Of a stretch of 64,000 bases of DNA, positions 1-8,388 are shown in pieces. The position numbers and the translations under genes are program-made. Each line of letters opens with the position of its first letter. Position 1 is the first letter of the stretch. Origin of the DNA: Actinacidiphila alni (lineage in GTDB: Bacteria > Actinomycetota > Actinomycetes > Streptomycetales > Streptomycetaceae); assembly GCF_900112845.1 (NCBI RefSeq), contig NZ_FONG01000006.1, positions 124,001-188,000 on the forward strand. The letters are read 5' to 3'. The notes under the pieces are model-generated. The model was not told where the DNA came from. It saw nothing but the letters and a program-made list of their open reading frames with translations, and made no database searches.

Positions 1-772
1 GCAACCGGCTCGCCAGCCAGCGGCCGTGGGCGTAAGGCACCATCCGGTCCTCGGCGCCCTGCCAGACCGAAACCGGAGGCTCGACGGCGCCGAGATCGAA
101 GCCCCAGTCGCCGACGAAGGCCAGGTCGTCGTCGCGCCAGCCGGCGATTCCGCTGGACACGGCCGCCCGGAACATCGCCGCCGTGTACTCGGCGAACTCG
201 TCGGTGAGCGCCTCGCGGTCCACGTCGGACACCAGATCGCCCAACGCGGCCGCGATCTGGCCGGCTTGCACCTCGGCCAGGCCGGGGACCTGAGCGTTCA
301 GGAAGGCGGTCAGAGGCCCCTCGCCGGCCGCGGCCGCACCGAACTCCTCGATGTTCTCCGCGCCCATGCCGCCCAGCCAGTCGAGGCCCTCGGCGCCGTG
401 CGGGGCGACACCGGCCACCGTGGCGGCGGCGAGGCACCGTCCGGGCAGCAGCGCCGCGCAGGCCAGGGCGTGCGGGCCGCCGCCGGACCAGCCGACGGTC
501 AGGAACCGGTCGGCGCCCAACTCGTCCAGGACGGCGGCGACATCGACGGCCACCGCGGCGACCGTACGGCCGGGCTGCGGCGACGAACCGGCGTATCCGG
601 GCCGGCTGTGGACCACGACCCGCAGCCCATGCCGCACAGCGGTCGCGACCATCGGCTCGAAGAGCACCGCCGCGGACGGCGTGCCGTTGTGGAGCACCAG
701 GGGTGTGCCGTCCGCGGGACCGGCCACCACGTATTCCAGCGTCCGGCCGTCGTCGAGGTGGAGGTTCGTCAT
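1..772 (-). CDS. Alpha/beta hydrolase (partial; 3' end beyond left edge)
   Basis: The reverse strand reads openly from an ATG at 772 to the window edge, about 257 codons. The product begins MTNLHLDDGRTLEYVVAGP, the usual start of alpha/beta-hydrolase fold proteins. It has an HNGTPS oxyanion-hole-like segment and a nucleophile elbow GWSGGG. Near the edge it has the segment SVWQGAEDRMVPYAHGRWLA, where the catalytic Asp is normally found; the catalytic His would lie outside the window. The family hydrolyses esters or related bonds in the cytoplasm, and the substrate cannot be told. It is transcribed away from the SARP gene across a roughly 1 kb gap and may lie outside the gene cluster. Confidence 0.85.
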   Translation of the reverse strand, partial: MTNLHLDDGRTLEYVVAGPADGTPLVLHNGTPSAAVLFEPMVATAVRHGLRVVVHSRPGYAGSSPQPGRTVAAVAVDVAAVLDELGADRFLTVGWSGGGPHALACAALLPGRCLAAATVAGVAPHGAEGLDWLGGMGAENIEEFGAAAAGEGPLTAFLNAQVPGLAEVQAGQIAAALGDLVSDVDREALTDEFAEYTAAMFRAAVSSGIAGWRDDDLAFVGDWGFDLGAVEPPVSVWQGAEDRMVPYAHGRWLASRL

Positions 773-1820
773 AGGGACGAACCTACGTCAGAAACGCGCA
801 GACCCGCCGGGGGCGGGCTCCCCCGGCACACCGCCCAGCGCGTCACGGCGGGTCGCCCTCGTCGACCTTGCGAGAGTGTCGGGGCTCCCGGCGGATCGGG
901 CCGCCGGGAGGGTGTTGCCGGGCGGCACGGGAACCCCGCCGCACTGCCACTCGGGGCCGGTATTCGGCGATGTCGTCCACTACCGGGCGGGGAACAACCG
1001 GGACGGCATTCCGGTGCGCTTCGTGGCGATCATGATGTACGGGCATGATGTGCGGGACGGCAGGCCGGCGCTCCTTTTCGTGGACGACGGCGAACCGCGC
1101 GAGCGGCGGCGTCCGCGGGTACCGCGCCCCGCGAACGCCCGCTTCCGAGGCGTACGGACGGGACGGGCGCGCGGCGAACGGGACCGGAGCATATGCCGAA
1201 TAGGCGCGATTGCCGAAGAGCACTGTCCGATTGTGAACACTCGGTAAAGGATCATTTCGGAAAACCCGCGCGGGATTCCGCGCGAAGAAGCCGGTAACTG
1301 AAATTTCATCGGCATCCGGGTGTCCACAGCACTCATCCGGGGGCGGAAAATTGGCGGTTTGCCGTGGTGGGGGCGGGGTTGCGGCCGGAGAACGGCGGAG
1401 TGCGCGGCGGCGGACGGGCCGCCCCAAGGGGGACATAACCGATTTGTGTCCGCCGGGTCACCGCGCGTAGCGAAATGGCGGCCGAGGCGGCCGCACGGGC
1501 GGATGCGGCGAGGCGGGACGGGGCGGAAGCAGGCGGGACACCAACGGTCGGTACGCGGGCGGTGACTGTCACGAGAGGGCCGCCGCCGCCGGGAGAGTGA
1601 CACGCTCACGTCACACCCGCCTCACTCGCCTCATTACTTCTCCCGATAATCAGCGGTACACGCTTTGACCGTCTTGATTTGTGGTGCGCAATCAATCAGA
1701 ATTCGTCCAATTGAGCAGCGCCGAGGGTAACTAATAGAGGCCGCACCACCGACCAGGGCCTCGTACGGCGGAGCATCGGACTCGTCCGCTCCGCTACGGA
1801 TAGTAGTCGGGGGTAAACCG
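773..1820. other. Intergenic region between divergent hydrolase and SARP genes
   Basis: This stretch of about 1.05 kb holds no convincing gene: the open frames are Arg/Pro-rich without recognisable motifs. It contains two islands of lower GC (about 1190-1320 and 1630-1740) that probably carry divergent promoters. A TTGACC hexamer at 1665-1670 and TTGATT at 1674-1679 precede weak -10-like sequences upstream of the SARP gene. A short hairpin (CGCGCGG at 1267-1273, CCGCGCG at 1278-1284) lies in the first island. Promoter assignment is a guess. Confidence 0.4.
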
Positions 1821-4800
1821 TTGGAGTTCTGCATACTCGGGCACCTAGAAGTCTCTGCGAACGGGCGCCCGGTGCAGCTCGGCGGTGCGCGGGAGCGGAC
1901 TGTCCTGGCGATGCTGCTGCTGGAGGCCGGGCATGTGATCCCGGTGGAGCGCCTCATCGACGCGGTGTGGGGCGACGACCCGCCGGCCACCTCGCGCGGG
2001 CAGATCCAGATCTGCATCTCCAACCTGCGGCGCCGGATCCTGGCCGGTGGCGGCGAGGACCTGATCGAGACCCGCAGGCCCGGCTATCTGCTGCGGGTAC
2101 CGGCCGGGACGCTGGATCTGCACCGCTTCGAGACGGAGGTGCTGGAGGGTCAGGCCGCGCTCGCGGCCGGTGATCCGGCGGGATCCGCACGGATTCTGCG
2201 CGAGGCGCTCCACCTGTGGCGCGGACCCGCGCTCGCCGATGTGGACAGCACCCTTGTCCAGCAGGGCGTGGGCCGGCTCAACGAGCGGCGGCTCGCGGTG
2301 CTCGGCGAAAGTCTGAAGTCCGGTCTGATCGCGGGTGAACAGCACCGGCTGATCGGTGAGTTGACATCGCTGACGGCCGAGTATCCGCTGCACGAGCACT
2401 TCAGGGCGCTGCTGATGATCGCGCTCTACTCCGCCGGCCGGCAGGCGGAGGCGCTGGACGCGTACCGCAAGGTGCGCGAGGTACTCCAGAGCGAACTGGG
2501 CATCGACCCGGGCACCGAACTGCGCAATCTGCACCGGGCGATGCTGGCAGGAACGTTTTCGCTGCCGGGCGCGAGCCCCGATACGACGACGTCCCCGGCC
2601 ACGTCACCGTCGTCCGCACCGTCGTCGGCCGCGTCGCCGTCCTCGGCCGCGGCACCAGGAACGCACGCGGCCCCCGGCCGGGACGACGGCGGCCGGAGTC
2701 ACGACGAGCACGGCCGCGACGACCGGTACGGCGGCGAATACGGCGGTGCGCCCGGTGGTGCGCTCGGCGGTGAGTACGCCGACGGCTACGGGGACGGTTA
2801 CGGCGACCGGGACCATCGCCGCCGGGCCGACCGGGACCGGGATCCGTACCAGGGCCGCGAGCCGGAGCGGGACCACGGTGCCGAAAGTCCCGCCGGGGAC
2901 GCCGGGTCCGGCCGGCCCCGTACGGCCCACGCCGCGCCCGGGAGCGCCGCCGACGCCATGTCGGGACCGCCCGCGCCACAGCAGCCGCAGCACCACACCC
3001 CGGCGGAGGAGCCCAAGCGCCGCGCCCCGAGCCTGCTGCCCGCCGACATCCCCGACTTCACCAGCAGATCCGAGACCGTGGACGCCATCGTGCGCCAGGT
3101 CGGCGCCGGCGACGAACGGCTGCCGGGCGACCAGGCGGTACGGGTCTGCGTGATCGTCGGCCAGGGCGGCGCGGGCAAGACGACGCTCGCGGTGCATGTC
3201 GCGCACCTGCTCACCCCGGACTTCCCCGACGGCCGGCTCTTCGCGCATCTGCGGGTCGGCGACCGCCCGGCGAATCCGTCCGACATCCTGGAGCGCTTCC
3301 TGCGTGCGCTCGGCGTCGTCGGCCCGAGCCTGCCCAAGTCGCTGGAGGAACGCGCAGAACTCTTCCGGGACCTGGTCAGCGGGCGGCGCGTCCTGGTCGT
3401 GCTGGACGACGCCATGACGGAGCGTCAGGTCGGCTGGCTGCTGCCGGGCAGCGCCGACTGCTCGGTGATCGTCACCAGCCGGCAGCGGCTCACCGGGCTG
3501 CCGAGCGCCGGCCGGGTGGAGATCGGCGCGCTCAGCGAGCGCGGCGCCGCGGCGCTGCTCGCGCGCTACATCGGCGAGGACCGGGTGGTCGCGGAGGCCG
3601 AGAGCGTCGCCGAACTCTCCCAGCTGTGCGGCCGGTTGCCGCTGGCGTTACGGATCTGCGCGGCGCGGCTGGCGGCCCGCCCGCACTGGAGCGTCGCCGA
3701 CCTCGTGGACCGGCTGCTGGACGAGTCCCGCAGGCTGGACGAGCTGAACCACGGCGAGATGCAGGTCAGGGCCAGCATCTCGCTGACGTACGACAGCCTG
3801 CCGGACGACGCCCGGCTGCTCTTCCGCCGGCTCGCGCTGCTCGACGTGCCCAACTTCGCGGCCTGGGTGGGCTCTCCGCTGCTCCAGGTCGATGTACTGC
3901 GCGCGCAGGAGGCGCTCGAAGTGCTGGCCGAGGCGTATCTGATCGACGCCACGCCGGGGCCGGGCGGCCATGTCCGCTACAGCTTCCACGACATCATGCG
4001 GCCGTTCGCGCAGGAACGGCTGGCGGAGGAGAGTTCGGAGGAGCGGCTGGGCGCGCTGGAGCGGTGGCTGGGCGCGATGCTGTCGCTGACCGGTGAGGCG
4101 CACCGCCGCGAATACGCGGGCGGTTTCCTGGAACGGCGCAGCCCGGCGAGCCGTTGGCGGCTGCCGGACCGGCTGGTCGACCGGCTGCTGTCCGACCCGC
4201 TGTCCTGGTACGAGCAGGAGCGCACCTCGATCGTGTCGGCGGTGCGGCAGGCGTCGGCGGCCGGTCTTGTCGAGCACTGCTGGGACCTGGCGCTCAGTTC
4301 CGTCACGCTCTTCGAGGCGCATTCGTACTTCGGCAACTGGCGCGAGACGCACGAGATCGCGCTGAAGGCGTCCTGCCGGGCGGGCGACCGGCACGGCGAG
4401 GCGGCGATGCGCTATTCGCTGGGCTCGCTGCACATGTTCGAGCAGAGCACGGACCCGGCGATGCGGCAGTTCGAGCGGGCGCACGCGCTCTATCTCGAAC
4501 TCGGCGACGAGCACGGCGCGGCGCTCGTGCTGCGCAACATGGCCTACCTGGACCGGCTGACCGGTGACATCGCCTCGGCGCAGCGGCGCTGGGAGGAGGC
4601 GCTCGGTGCCCTCCAGGTCGCGGGCGATCGCATCGCCGAGGCGCATGTGCTGCACAACATGGCGCAGGTGCACGTCGACTGCGGTGAGACGGCCACCGCG
4701 CTGCGGCTGCTGGAGCGCGCCGAGGCGATCTGCCGCGAGGTCGGCAACCGCCGGGTGACCGCGCAGGTGCAGAACCGGCTGGGCGCGCTGCATCTGCGCG

Positions 4801-5372
4801 CGGGCCGGCTCGACGACGCGTACGCCGCCTACACCAGCGTGCTGGACAGTGTCCGCGCGACGGGCGACCGGGTCGGCGAGTGCTATGCGATGCTCGGTCT
4901 CGCGACGGTCGACCTGCGGCGCGGCGAACCGGGCGCGGCGCGGGCGATGCTCACCGAGGCGCTGGAGCTGGCGGTGGGCGCCGGGGCGCGGATGGTGGAG
5001 AGCCGGATCGCGCTGGCGCTCGGCGAGGCACTGCTCACCTCGGACCTGGACGCGGCGCCGGAGTACGTGGAGCGCGCGCTCACCGGTTTCGAGGCGATCG
5101 GCGCGACGCTGGACAAGGCGCGCGCGCTGGTGCTGCGCGGCCGGGTGCACGCGGCGGCGGGCGACGCGCGGGGCGCCAAGGACGACTGGCAGGCCGCGGC
5201 CGGGATGCTCTCCGGGCTGCGGACGGAAAAGGGCGGCGTGGCGCTGGTCGAGGAGGTCCGCCGGCTGCTCGGCACACTGGCCGACGGGGGTGCGGCGGGC
5301 GTGACGGCGCCTGACCGGCTGATGGTGGAAGCGGCCGGATCGGTGGACGTGGCAGGCGCGGAACTGCTCTAG
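1821..5372 (+). CDS. Large SARP-family activator (winged helix-BTAD-NB-ARC-TPR)
   Basis: The 1183-residue protein starts at TTG 1821 behind a G-rich ribosome site; the MEFCILGHLEVSANG start matches the family. Residues 1-95 form the OmpR-type winged-helix DNA-binding domain and about 100-245 the bacterial transcriptional activation domain. A disordered Gly/Asp/Arg/Pro-rich linker runs to about 400. An NB-ARC ATPase follows, with P-loop GQGGAGKTT near residue 448 and the signature GRLPLALR near 605, then C-terminal TPR repeats (about 850-1130). This is the AfsR-like architecture, a pathway activator that binds direct repeats near promoters. Codon 610 (3648-3650) is TTA, the rare leucine codon read by bldA tRNA, so translation is probably developmentally gated. 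It is the likely activator of the PKS genes, which is inferred from position. Confidence 0.93.
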   Translation: MEFCILGHLEVSANGRPVQLGGARERTVLAMLLLEAGHVIPVERLIDAVWGDDPPATSRGQIQICISNLRRRILAGGGEDLIETRRPGYLLRVPAGTLDLHRFETEVLEGQAALAAGDPAGSARILREALHLWRGPALADVDSTLVQQGVGRLNERRLAVLGESLKSGLIAGEQHRLIGELTSLTAEYPLHEHFRALLMIALYSAGRQAEALDAYRKVREVLQSELGIDPGTELRNLHRAMLAGTFSLPGASPDTTTSPATSPSSAPSSAASPSSAAAPGTHAAPGRDDGGRSHDEHGRDDRYGGEYGGAPGGALGGEYADGYGDGYGDRDHRRRADRDRDPYQGREPERDHGAESPAGDAGSGRPRTAHAAPGSAADAMSGPPAPQQPQHHTPAEEPKRRAPSLLPADIPDFTSRSETVDAIVRQVGAGDERLPGDQAVRVCVIVGQGGAGKTTLAVHVAHLLTPDFPDGRLFAHLRVGDRPANPSDILERFLRALGVVGPSLPKSLEERAELFRDLVSGRRVLVVLDDAMTERQVGWLLPGSADCSVIVTSRQRLTGLPSAGRVEIGALSERGAAALLARYIGEDRVVAEAESVAELSQLCGRLPLALRICAARLAARPHWSVADLVDRLLDESRRLDELNHGEMQVRASISLTYDSLPDDARLLFRRLALLDVPNFAAWVGSPLLQVDVLRAQEALEVLAEAYLIDATPGPGGHVRYSFHDIMRPFAQERLAEESSEERLGALERWLGAMLSLTGEAHRREYAGGFLERRSPASRWRLPDRLVDRLLSDPLSWYEQERTSIVSAVRQASAAGLVEHCWDLALSSVTLFEAHSYFGNWRETHEIALKASCRAGDRHGEAAMRYSLGSLHMFEQSTDPAMRQFERAHALYLELGDEHGAALVLRNMAYLDRLTGDIASAQRRWEEALGALQVAGDRIAEAHVLHNMAQVHVDCGETATALRLLERAEAICREVGNRRVTAQVQNRLGALHLRAGRLDDAYAAYTSVLDSVRATGDRVGECYAMLGLATVDLRRGEPGAARAMLTEALELAVGAGARMVESRIALALGEALLTSDLDAAPEYVERALTGFEAIGATLDKARALVLRGRVHAAAGDARGAKDDWQAAAGMLSGLRTEKGGVALVEEVRRLLGTLADGGAAGVTAPDRLMVEAAGSVDVAGAELL

Positions 5373-5850
5373 CCGATGGCCGGTTGGCCCGCCACCTGCG
5401 GTAACCACCTCATCCCGTAAGGGAGTTGGTGCGCGGGCGTGGGCGTACGGCTGTGGCGTGTCGACGTACGGGGGATGCGCTCCCGGCGCGCTGCGCCCCG
5501 GCAGGGGTGGCCTGCCGGGTCGGCGCTGTCTCCGGTCGGCACGTAGCTGCCCGCCGACCGGGCGTCGTGGAGCGGGAGTTGCCCAGGCGCGGGCAGGATT
5601 CGCCGGAGTTTCCGGGTGCGCGGGAGCCGCGGGCATGCGATGCCCGGTGCGCGGAACACGGGGGTGGTGCCGGATCTCCGACGGAGTGGAACACCCGATA
5701 ACACGGGTTTCGGGAAGCGACGTCTCGCCGGGACGGGCCGGGCGCCGTACGAAAGGGGCTCATCCGGCCGACCGAGCGGCGGTCGTCGTCAGGTGCTGCG
5801 GGGTGGTGCGGTGCTGCGGGTCCTGCGGCGGTGCGCGGTGGTGCGGGAGG
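5373..5850. other. Intergenic region with terminator between convergent genes
   Basis: The 478 bp between the SARP stop and the end of the convergent small-peptide gene show no credible gene. A perfect 9-bp hairpin lies at 5497-5519. A 14-base string TCGACGTACGGGGG at 5461-5474 recurs at 8252-8265. Confidence 0.4.
5497..5519. terminator. Perfect hairpin, probable terminator
   Basis: CCCGGCAGG (5497-5505), loop GGTGG, CCTGCCGGG (5511-5519). It sits about 125 bp after the SARP stop and between convergent genes, so it fits a factor-independent stop of the U-less type common in actinomycetes. Confidence 0.5.
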
Positions 5851-6054
5851 TCAGTCCCAGATGGTGTTGTCGGTGGAGACGGTGGGCGTCGGGGTCGGGG
5901 CGGCGGCCGGGTTGGTGCCGTCGACCCGCACGACCGCGGTGTGGTGCTGGGTCGGCGTGCTGTCCGCGGAGGCGACCGCGACGGTGACACCGCCGGCGAC
6001 GGCGACGAGCAGGGCGGCGGCGGTGATGCTGCTGCGGAAGGCGCGAACCGTCAT
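5851..6054 (-). CDS. Small exported peptide of unknown function
   Basis: This encodes 67 residues from ATG 6054, chosen because GGAG sits 8 bases upstream. The product begins MTVRAFRSSITAAALLVAVA and continues with another Ala/Val/Gly-rich stretch ending ASA. That is a classical Sec signal peptide: basic N-terminus, hydrophobic core of about 18 residues, likely cleavage after ASA near residue 30. The predicted mature part, about 37 residues, is Thr/Pro/Asp-rich, has no Cys, and ends TDNTIWD. I recognise no family. It is divergent from the hydroxyisourate-hydrolase-like gene. Confidence 0.6.
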   Translation of the reverse strand: MTVRAFRSSITAAALLVAVAGGVTVAVASADSTPTQHHTAVVRVDGTNPAAAPTPTPTVSTDNTIWD

Positions 6055-6364
6055 GATGCCATCTCCAAGTCTGGGGTGGCCGCCGGTCGTTGTGTCCGTC
6101 GGCCTCGATGACTTCATGGTTCGGTGGACCGCTTTCGGTCCGTCCTCGCCCGGCTATCACGTCCGCTATCGCGCCGCTCTCGCCGGCCGGCCGCGGGGCG
6201 GCGCAGGTCATGGCTTCGACGACGCCCTCTCGTCCCGCCATCGTTCCGCTATCGTCCGGGCCGCGTGGACCGATGGCCGGACGATAGGGCCCTCCCCCAC
6301 CGTCGTGGGCACCGACGCGCGCCCGCCGCCAAGGGGCGCGTCCCGAACACCGAGGCAGGACCCC
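6055..6364. promoter_or_regulatory. Divergent promoter region with spaced GCTATC-type repeats
   Basis: This region lies between the small exported peptide (-) and the hydrolase-like gene (+). GCTTTC starts at 6131, GCTATC at 6153 and 6165, and GCTCTC at 6176, giving spacings of 22, 12 and 11 bases. SARP proteins bind heptamer direct repeats at about 11-bp or 22-bp steps, so these may be SARP sites. A perfect 11-bp inverted repeat also occurs (CTATCGTCCGG at 6249-6259 with its complement at 6277-6287). Function is inferred from spacing only. Confidence 0.35.
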
Positions 6365-6697
6365 GTGAGTCTTAGCGTGCACATCGTGGACAGTGCGTTC
6401 GGCGTACCGGCCGCGGACGTCGATGTCCAGCTGCGCCACGCCACCGGGGACGACTGGCGCGAGCTGGTCCGCGGCCGTACCGGCGCCGACGGCCGGCTGG
6501 CCGTGCTCGGCGACCGGGACGTCCCGCCCGGCGTCTACCAGGTGATCTGCGACCTGGACGCGTACTACGCCGCCCTCGGCGCGCTGCCCCTGAACCCCAG
6601 GGCCGTCGTCGAATTCCGGGTGAGCGAGTCCGACGCCGACATGCATCTGTCGATCGTCGTGTCCGCGCACTCCTTCATGAGCTATCGCGCCGCCTGA
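6365..6697 (+). CDS. Transthyretin/5-hydroxyisourate hydrolase-like protein, divergent active site
   Basis: The 110-residue product starts at GTG 6365 with AGGA just upstream. The N-terminus LSVHIVDSAFGVPAADVDV, the TGADGRL segment and the overall length match 5-hydroxyisourate hydrolases, the tetrameric transthyretin-fold enzymes of urate breakdown. Of the catalytic residues, His6, Arg44 and His94 are present. The C-terminal signature YRGS is YRAA here (107-110), and the HVPLL strand is HLSIV. No other purine-catabolism gene lies nearby, so a urate role is unlikely; it may act on, or bind, a cluster intermediate. Fold assignment is good and function unknown. Confidence 0.75.
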   Translation: MSLSVHIVDSAFGVPAADVDVQLRHATGDDWRELVRGRTGADGRLAVLGDRDVPPGVYQVICDLDAYYAALGALPLNPRAVVEFRVSESDADMHLSIVVSAHSFMSYRAA

Positions 6698-6698
6698 A

Positions 6699-8105
6699 TC
6701 AGCCCTGCGCCAGGGCAGGTTCGCGCGGGAAGAGGCTCACCTCCAGTTCCGCGCCGCCGCCGTCGGCCGCGTCCGCCGCATCCGCCGCGTCCTCCAGGAG
6801 TCGGCCGACCGTGCCGTCGGGTGCGGTGACCGCGCGCCGCGCCCCGAGGACGACGGTCCGCAGGACGGCCCCGATCTCCCGCTCGCCGAGCAGATCGGGG
6901 TCGGCCCGTACGGTCAGCTCCACCCAGTTGGCGCCGTCGCCGTTGACCCGGAGATAGAACGGGTGGCCGGCGTTGCGGGCCGGCGGCGTCCACGTCAGCG
7001 TCGCATCGGGCGCCTCCTCAAGGGATGTTGACGGTACGTCAGGGCCCGCGGCGGGCTCCGTCACGTAGTTGAACCAGCAGTCGTGGACGAAGAGCGAGCC
7101 GTCCTCGCCGGGCGCTTCGGCCGCGAGCCGCTCGACGGCGTCCACGTCGTAGCTGCCGTGCCGGTAGGCGAGCAGCGAGCCGAGGTGGGTGCGCTTGAGG
7201 AAGCCGGACAGCGGCGCGTCCAGGTCCACCGAACACACCAGTGGGATCAGCTGGTTCATGGTGCTGACGATGGACTGCCAGCGCGGGTCGAAGCGGTTGG
7301 CGCACATCAGGCTCAGGGTGATCCGGCGGCGCGCCAGCACCCCGGACAGGGCCGCGCCGGTCAGCGCGGTCAGCACGCTCTGCGGCGAGACGCGGTGCAG
7401 GGCGGCGGCCTCCCCGACCAGCACGGCCAGCCGGTGCGAGCGCAGGGTCGCCTGGACGCGGCGTTCGTCGGGGCGCGGCGGGAGCGCGGGCAGATTGCTC
7501 AGTGGGCCGCCCGTGAGCAGCTTCTTCCAGTACTTCTCGGCGCCGCGGCGGTGGGCCGCCCATGCCTCGCCGTGCTGGAGTCCGGCCAGTTCCCGCGGCG
7601 CGGCGCCCGGGCCGCGGCCGTCGCCGGCCGCCGCTCCGGACGCCAACTCCACCAGCTGCGACTGGAGTTCACGGATCGCCCAGACGTCCACGACCATGTG
7701 GGACATCGACACGGCCAGATAGCGGGGCCGGCCCGCGGCGCTCATCAGTGTGGCGTGCCAGCCGGGATCGCCGACGACGGGAAAGGCCCGCGCGTACAGC
7801 TCGCGCAGCACCCGGGCGCCGTCCTCGGCCGTCACCGACGGCAGGTCGAGGCGCTCAAGACGGACCGGCACGTCGGGGTGGACGCGCTGGAAGGGCAGCC
7901 CGTCGGCGCCGATGTGGAAGGTCGTGCGCAGGCTTTCGTGCCGCCGCACCAGGACGCGCAGCGCGTTGTCGATCGCGGCGGCGTCCAGGCCCGTGACGTC
8001 CCACAGCGCGGGGACATTGACCTCCATCAGCCGGTCGGCGGCGAAGGTCTCGATCGAGCGCCAGGTCGACAACTGGCCGAAGGTGAGCGGGGCGTCGACG
8101 GGCAT
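6699..8105 (-). CDS. Free-standing NRPS condensation-domain protein
   Basis: The 468-residue product starts at ATG 8105 behind GGAGGGACC. It is a single condensation (C) domain: the N-terminal FGQLSTWRSIE, the C2-like RRHESLRTTF near 55-64, and the core SHMVVDVWA (135-143) in place of HHxxxDG. The catalytic second His (136) and structural Asp (140) remain. A later GSLFVHDCWFNYV segment corresponds to the C5 region. The family condenses an acyl or peptidyl thioester with an amine or alcohol. No A or carrier domain is attached, so it probably works in trans, for example to acylate or release the polyketide. It is preceded on the same strand by the Cys-rich peptide ORF at 8302-8388. Confidence 0.85.
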   Translation of the reverse strand: MPVDAPLTFGQLSTWRSIETFAADRLMEVNVPALWDVTGLDAAAIDNALRVLVRRHESLRTTFHIGADGLPFQRVHPDVPVRLERLDLPSVTAEDGARVLRELYARAFPVVGDPGWHATLMSAAGRPRYLAVSMSHMVVDVWAIRELQSQLVELASGAAAGDGRGPGAAPRELAGLQHGEAWAAHRRGAEKYWKKLLTGGPLSNLPALPPRPDERRVQATLRSHRLAVLVGEAAALHRVSPQSVLTALTGAALSGVLARRRITLSLMCANRFDPRWQSIVSTMNQLIPLVCSVDLDAPLSGFLKRTHLGSLLAYRHGSYDVDAVERLAAEAPGEDGSLFVHDCWFNYVTEPAAGPDVPSTSLEEAPDATLTWTPPARNAGHPFYLRVNGDGANWVELTVRADPDLLGEREIGAVLRTVVLGARRAVTAPDGTVGRLLEDAADAADAADGGGAELEVSLFPREPALAQG

Positions 8106-8165
8106 GGTCCCTCCGTGACATCGGGTGGGGCGGAGTGAGGTGGCGAGGTGGCGGCGCGTGATGTG

Positions 8166-8195
8166 ACGTGCCGGTGCCGGACGTGCCGGTGCCGG
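8166..8195. repeat. Two perfect 15-bp tandem repeats
   Basis: The unit ACGTGCCGGTGCCGG occurs at 8166-8180 and 8181-8195, followed by ACGTGA. It lies in the leader of the condensation-domain gene, between that gene and the small Cys-peptide ORF. Confidence 0.6.
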
Positions 8196-8301
8196 ACGTG
8201 ACGTGGTGGCACGTCGCGGTGGTATGTGGCGGGTGGCCCGCGCCGCACCCGTCGACGTACGGGGGGAAGGGGCGACGGGCGCGGCGCGTGGACGTGACGG
8301 C

Positions 8302-8388
8302 TCAGCGGCAGACGGTGCCGCGGGCGTGGCTGACGGCCGTGCAGACCACACGGGTGCAGGACTCCCGCGTACAGACCACCTTGCGCAT
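8302..8388 (-). CDS. 28-residue Cys-rich peptide ORF with near-perfect ribosome binding site
   Basis: On the reverse strand the ATG at 8388 is preceded by GGAGGAGGTGACACGT, so AGGAGGTGA pairs almost perfectly with 16S rRNA at ideal spacing (8 bases). The product has 28 residues: MRKVVCTRES for 1-10, then four Cys in total at 6, 11, 16 and 27 (CX4CX4CX10C), a VVCT motif twice, and a basic C-terminus ending VCR. The condensation-domain gene follows 196 bp downstream on the same strand. It may be a bioactive or precursor peptide, or a regulatory leader ORF sensing cysteine or arginine for the downstream gene. I recognise no family; translation looks likely and function is unknown. Confidence 0.55.
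   Translation of the reverse strand: MRKVVCTRESCTRVVCTAVSHARGTVCR

Noticed and set aside
843-1609. Minus-strand frames of 197 and 209 codons in the hydrolase-SARP gap
   Set aside because: Arg/Pro-rich products with no family resemblance, no good ribosome site and mutually overlapping frames.
6131-6181. CRISPR array
   Set aside because: Repeats are only six bases with 11-22 base steps and no cas gene is present.
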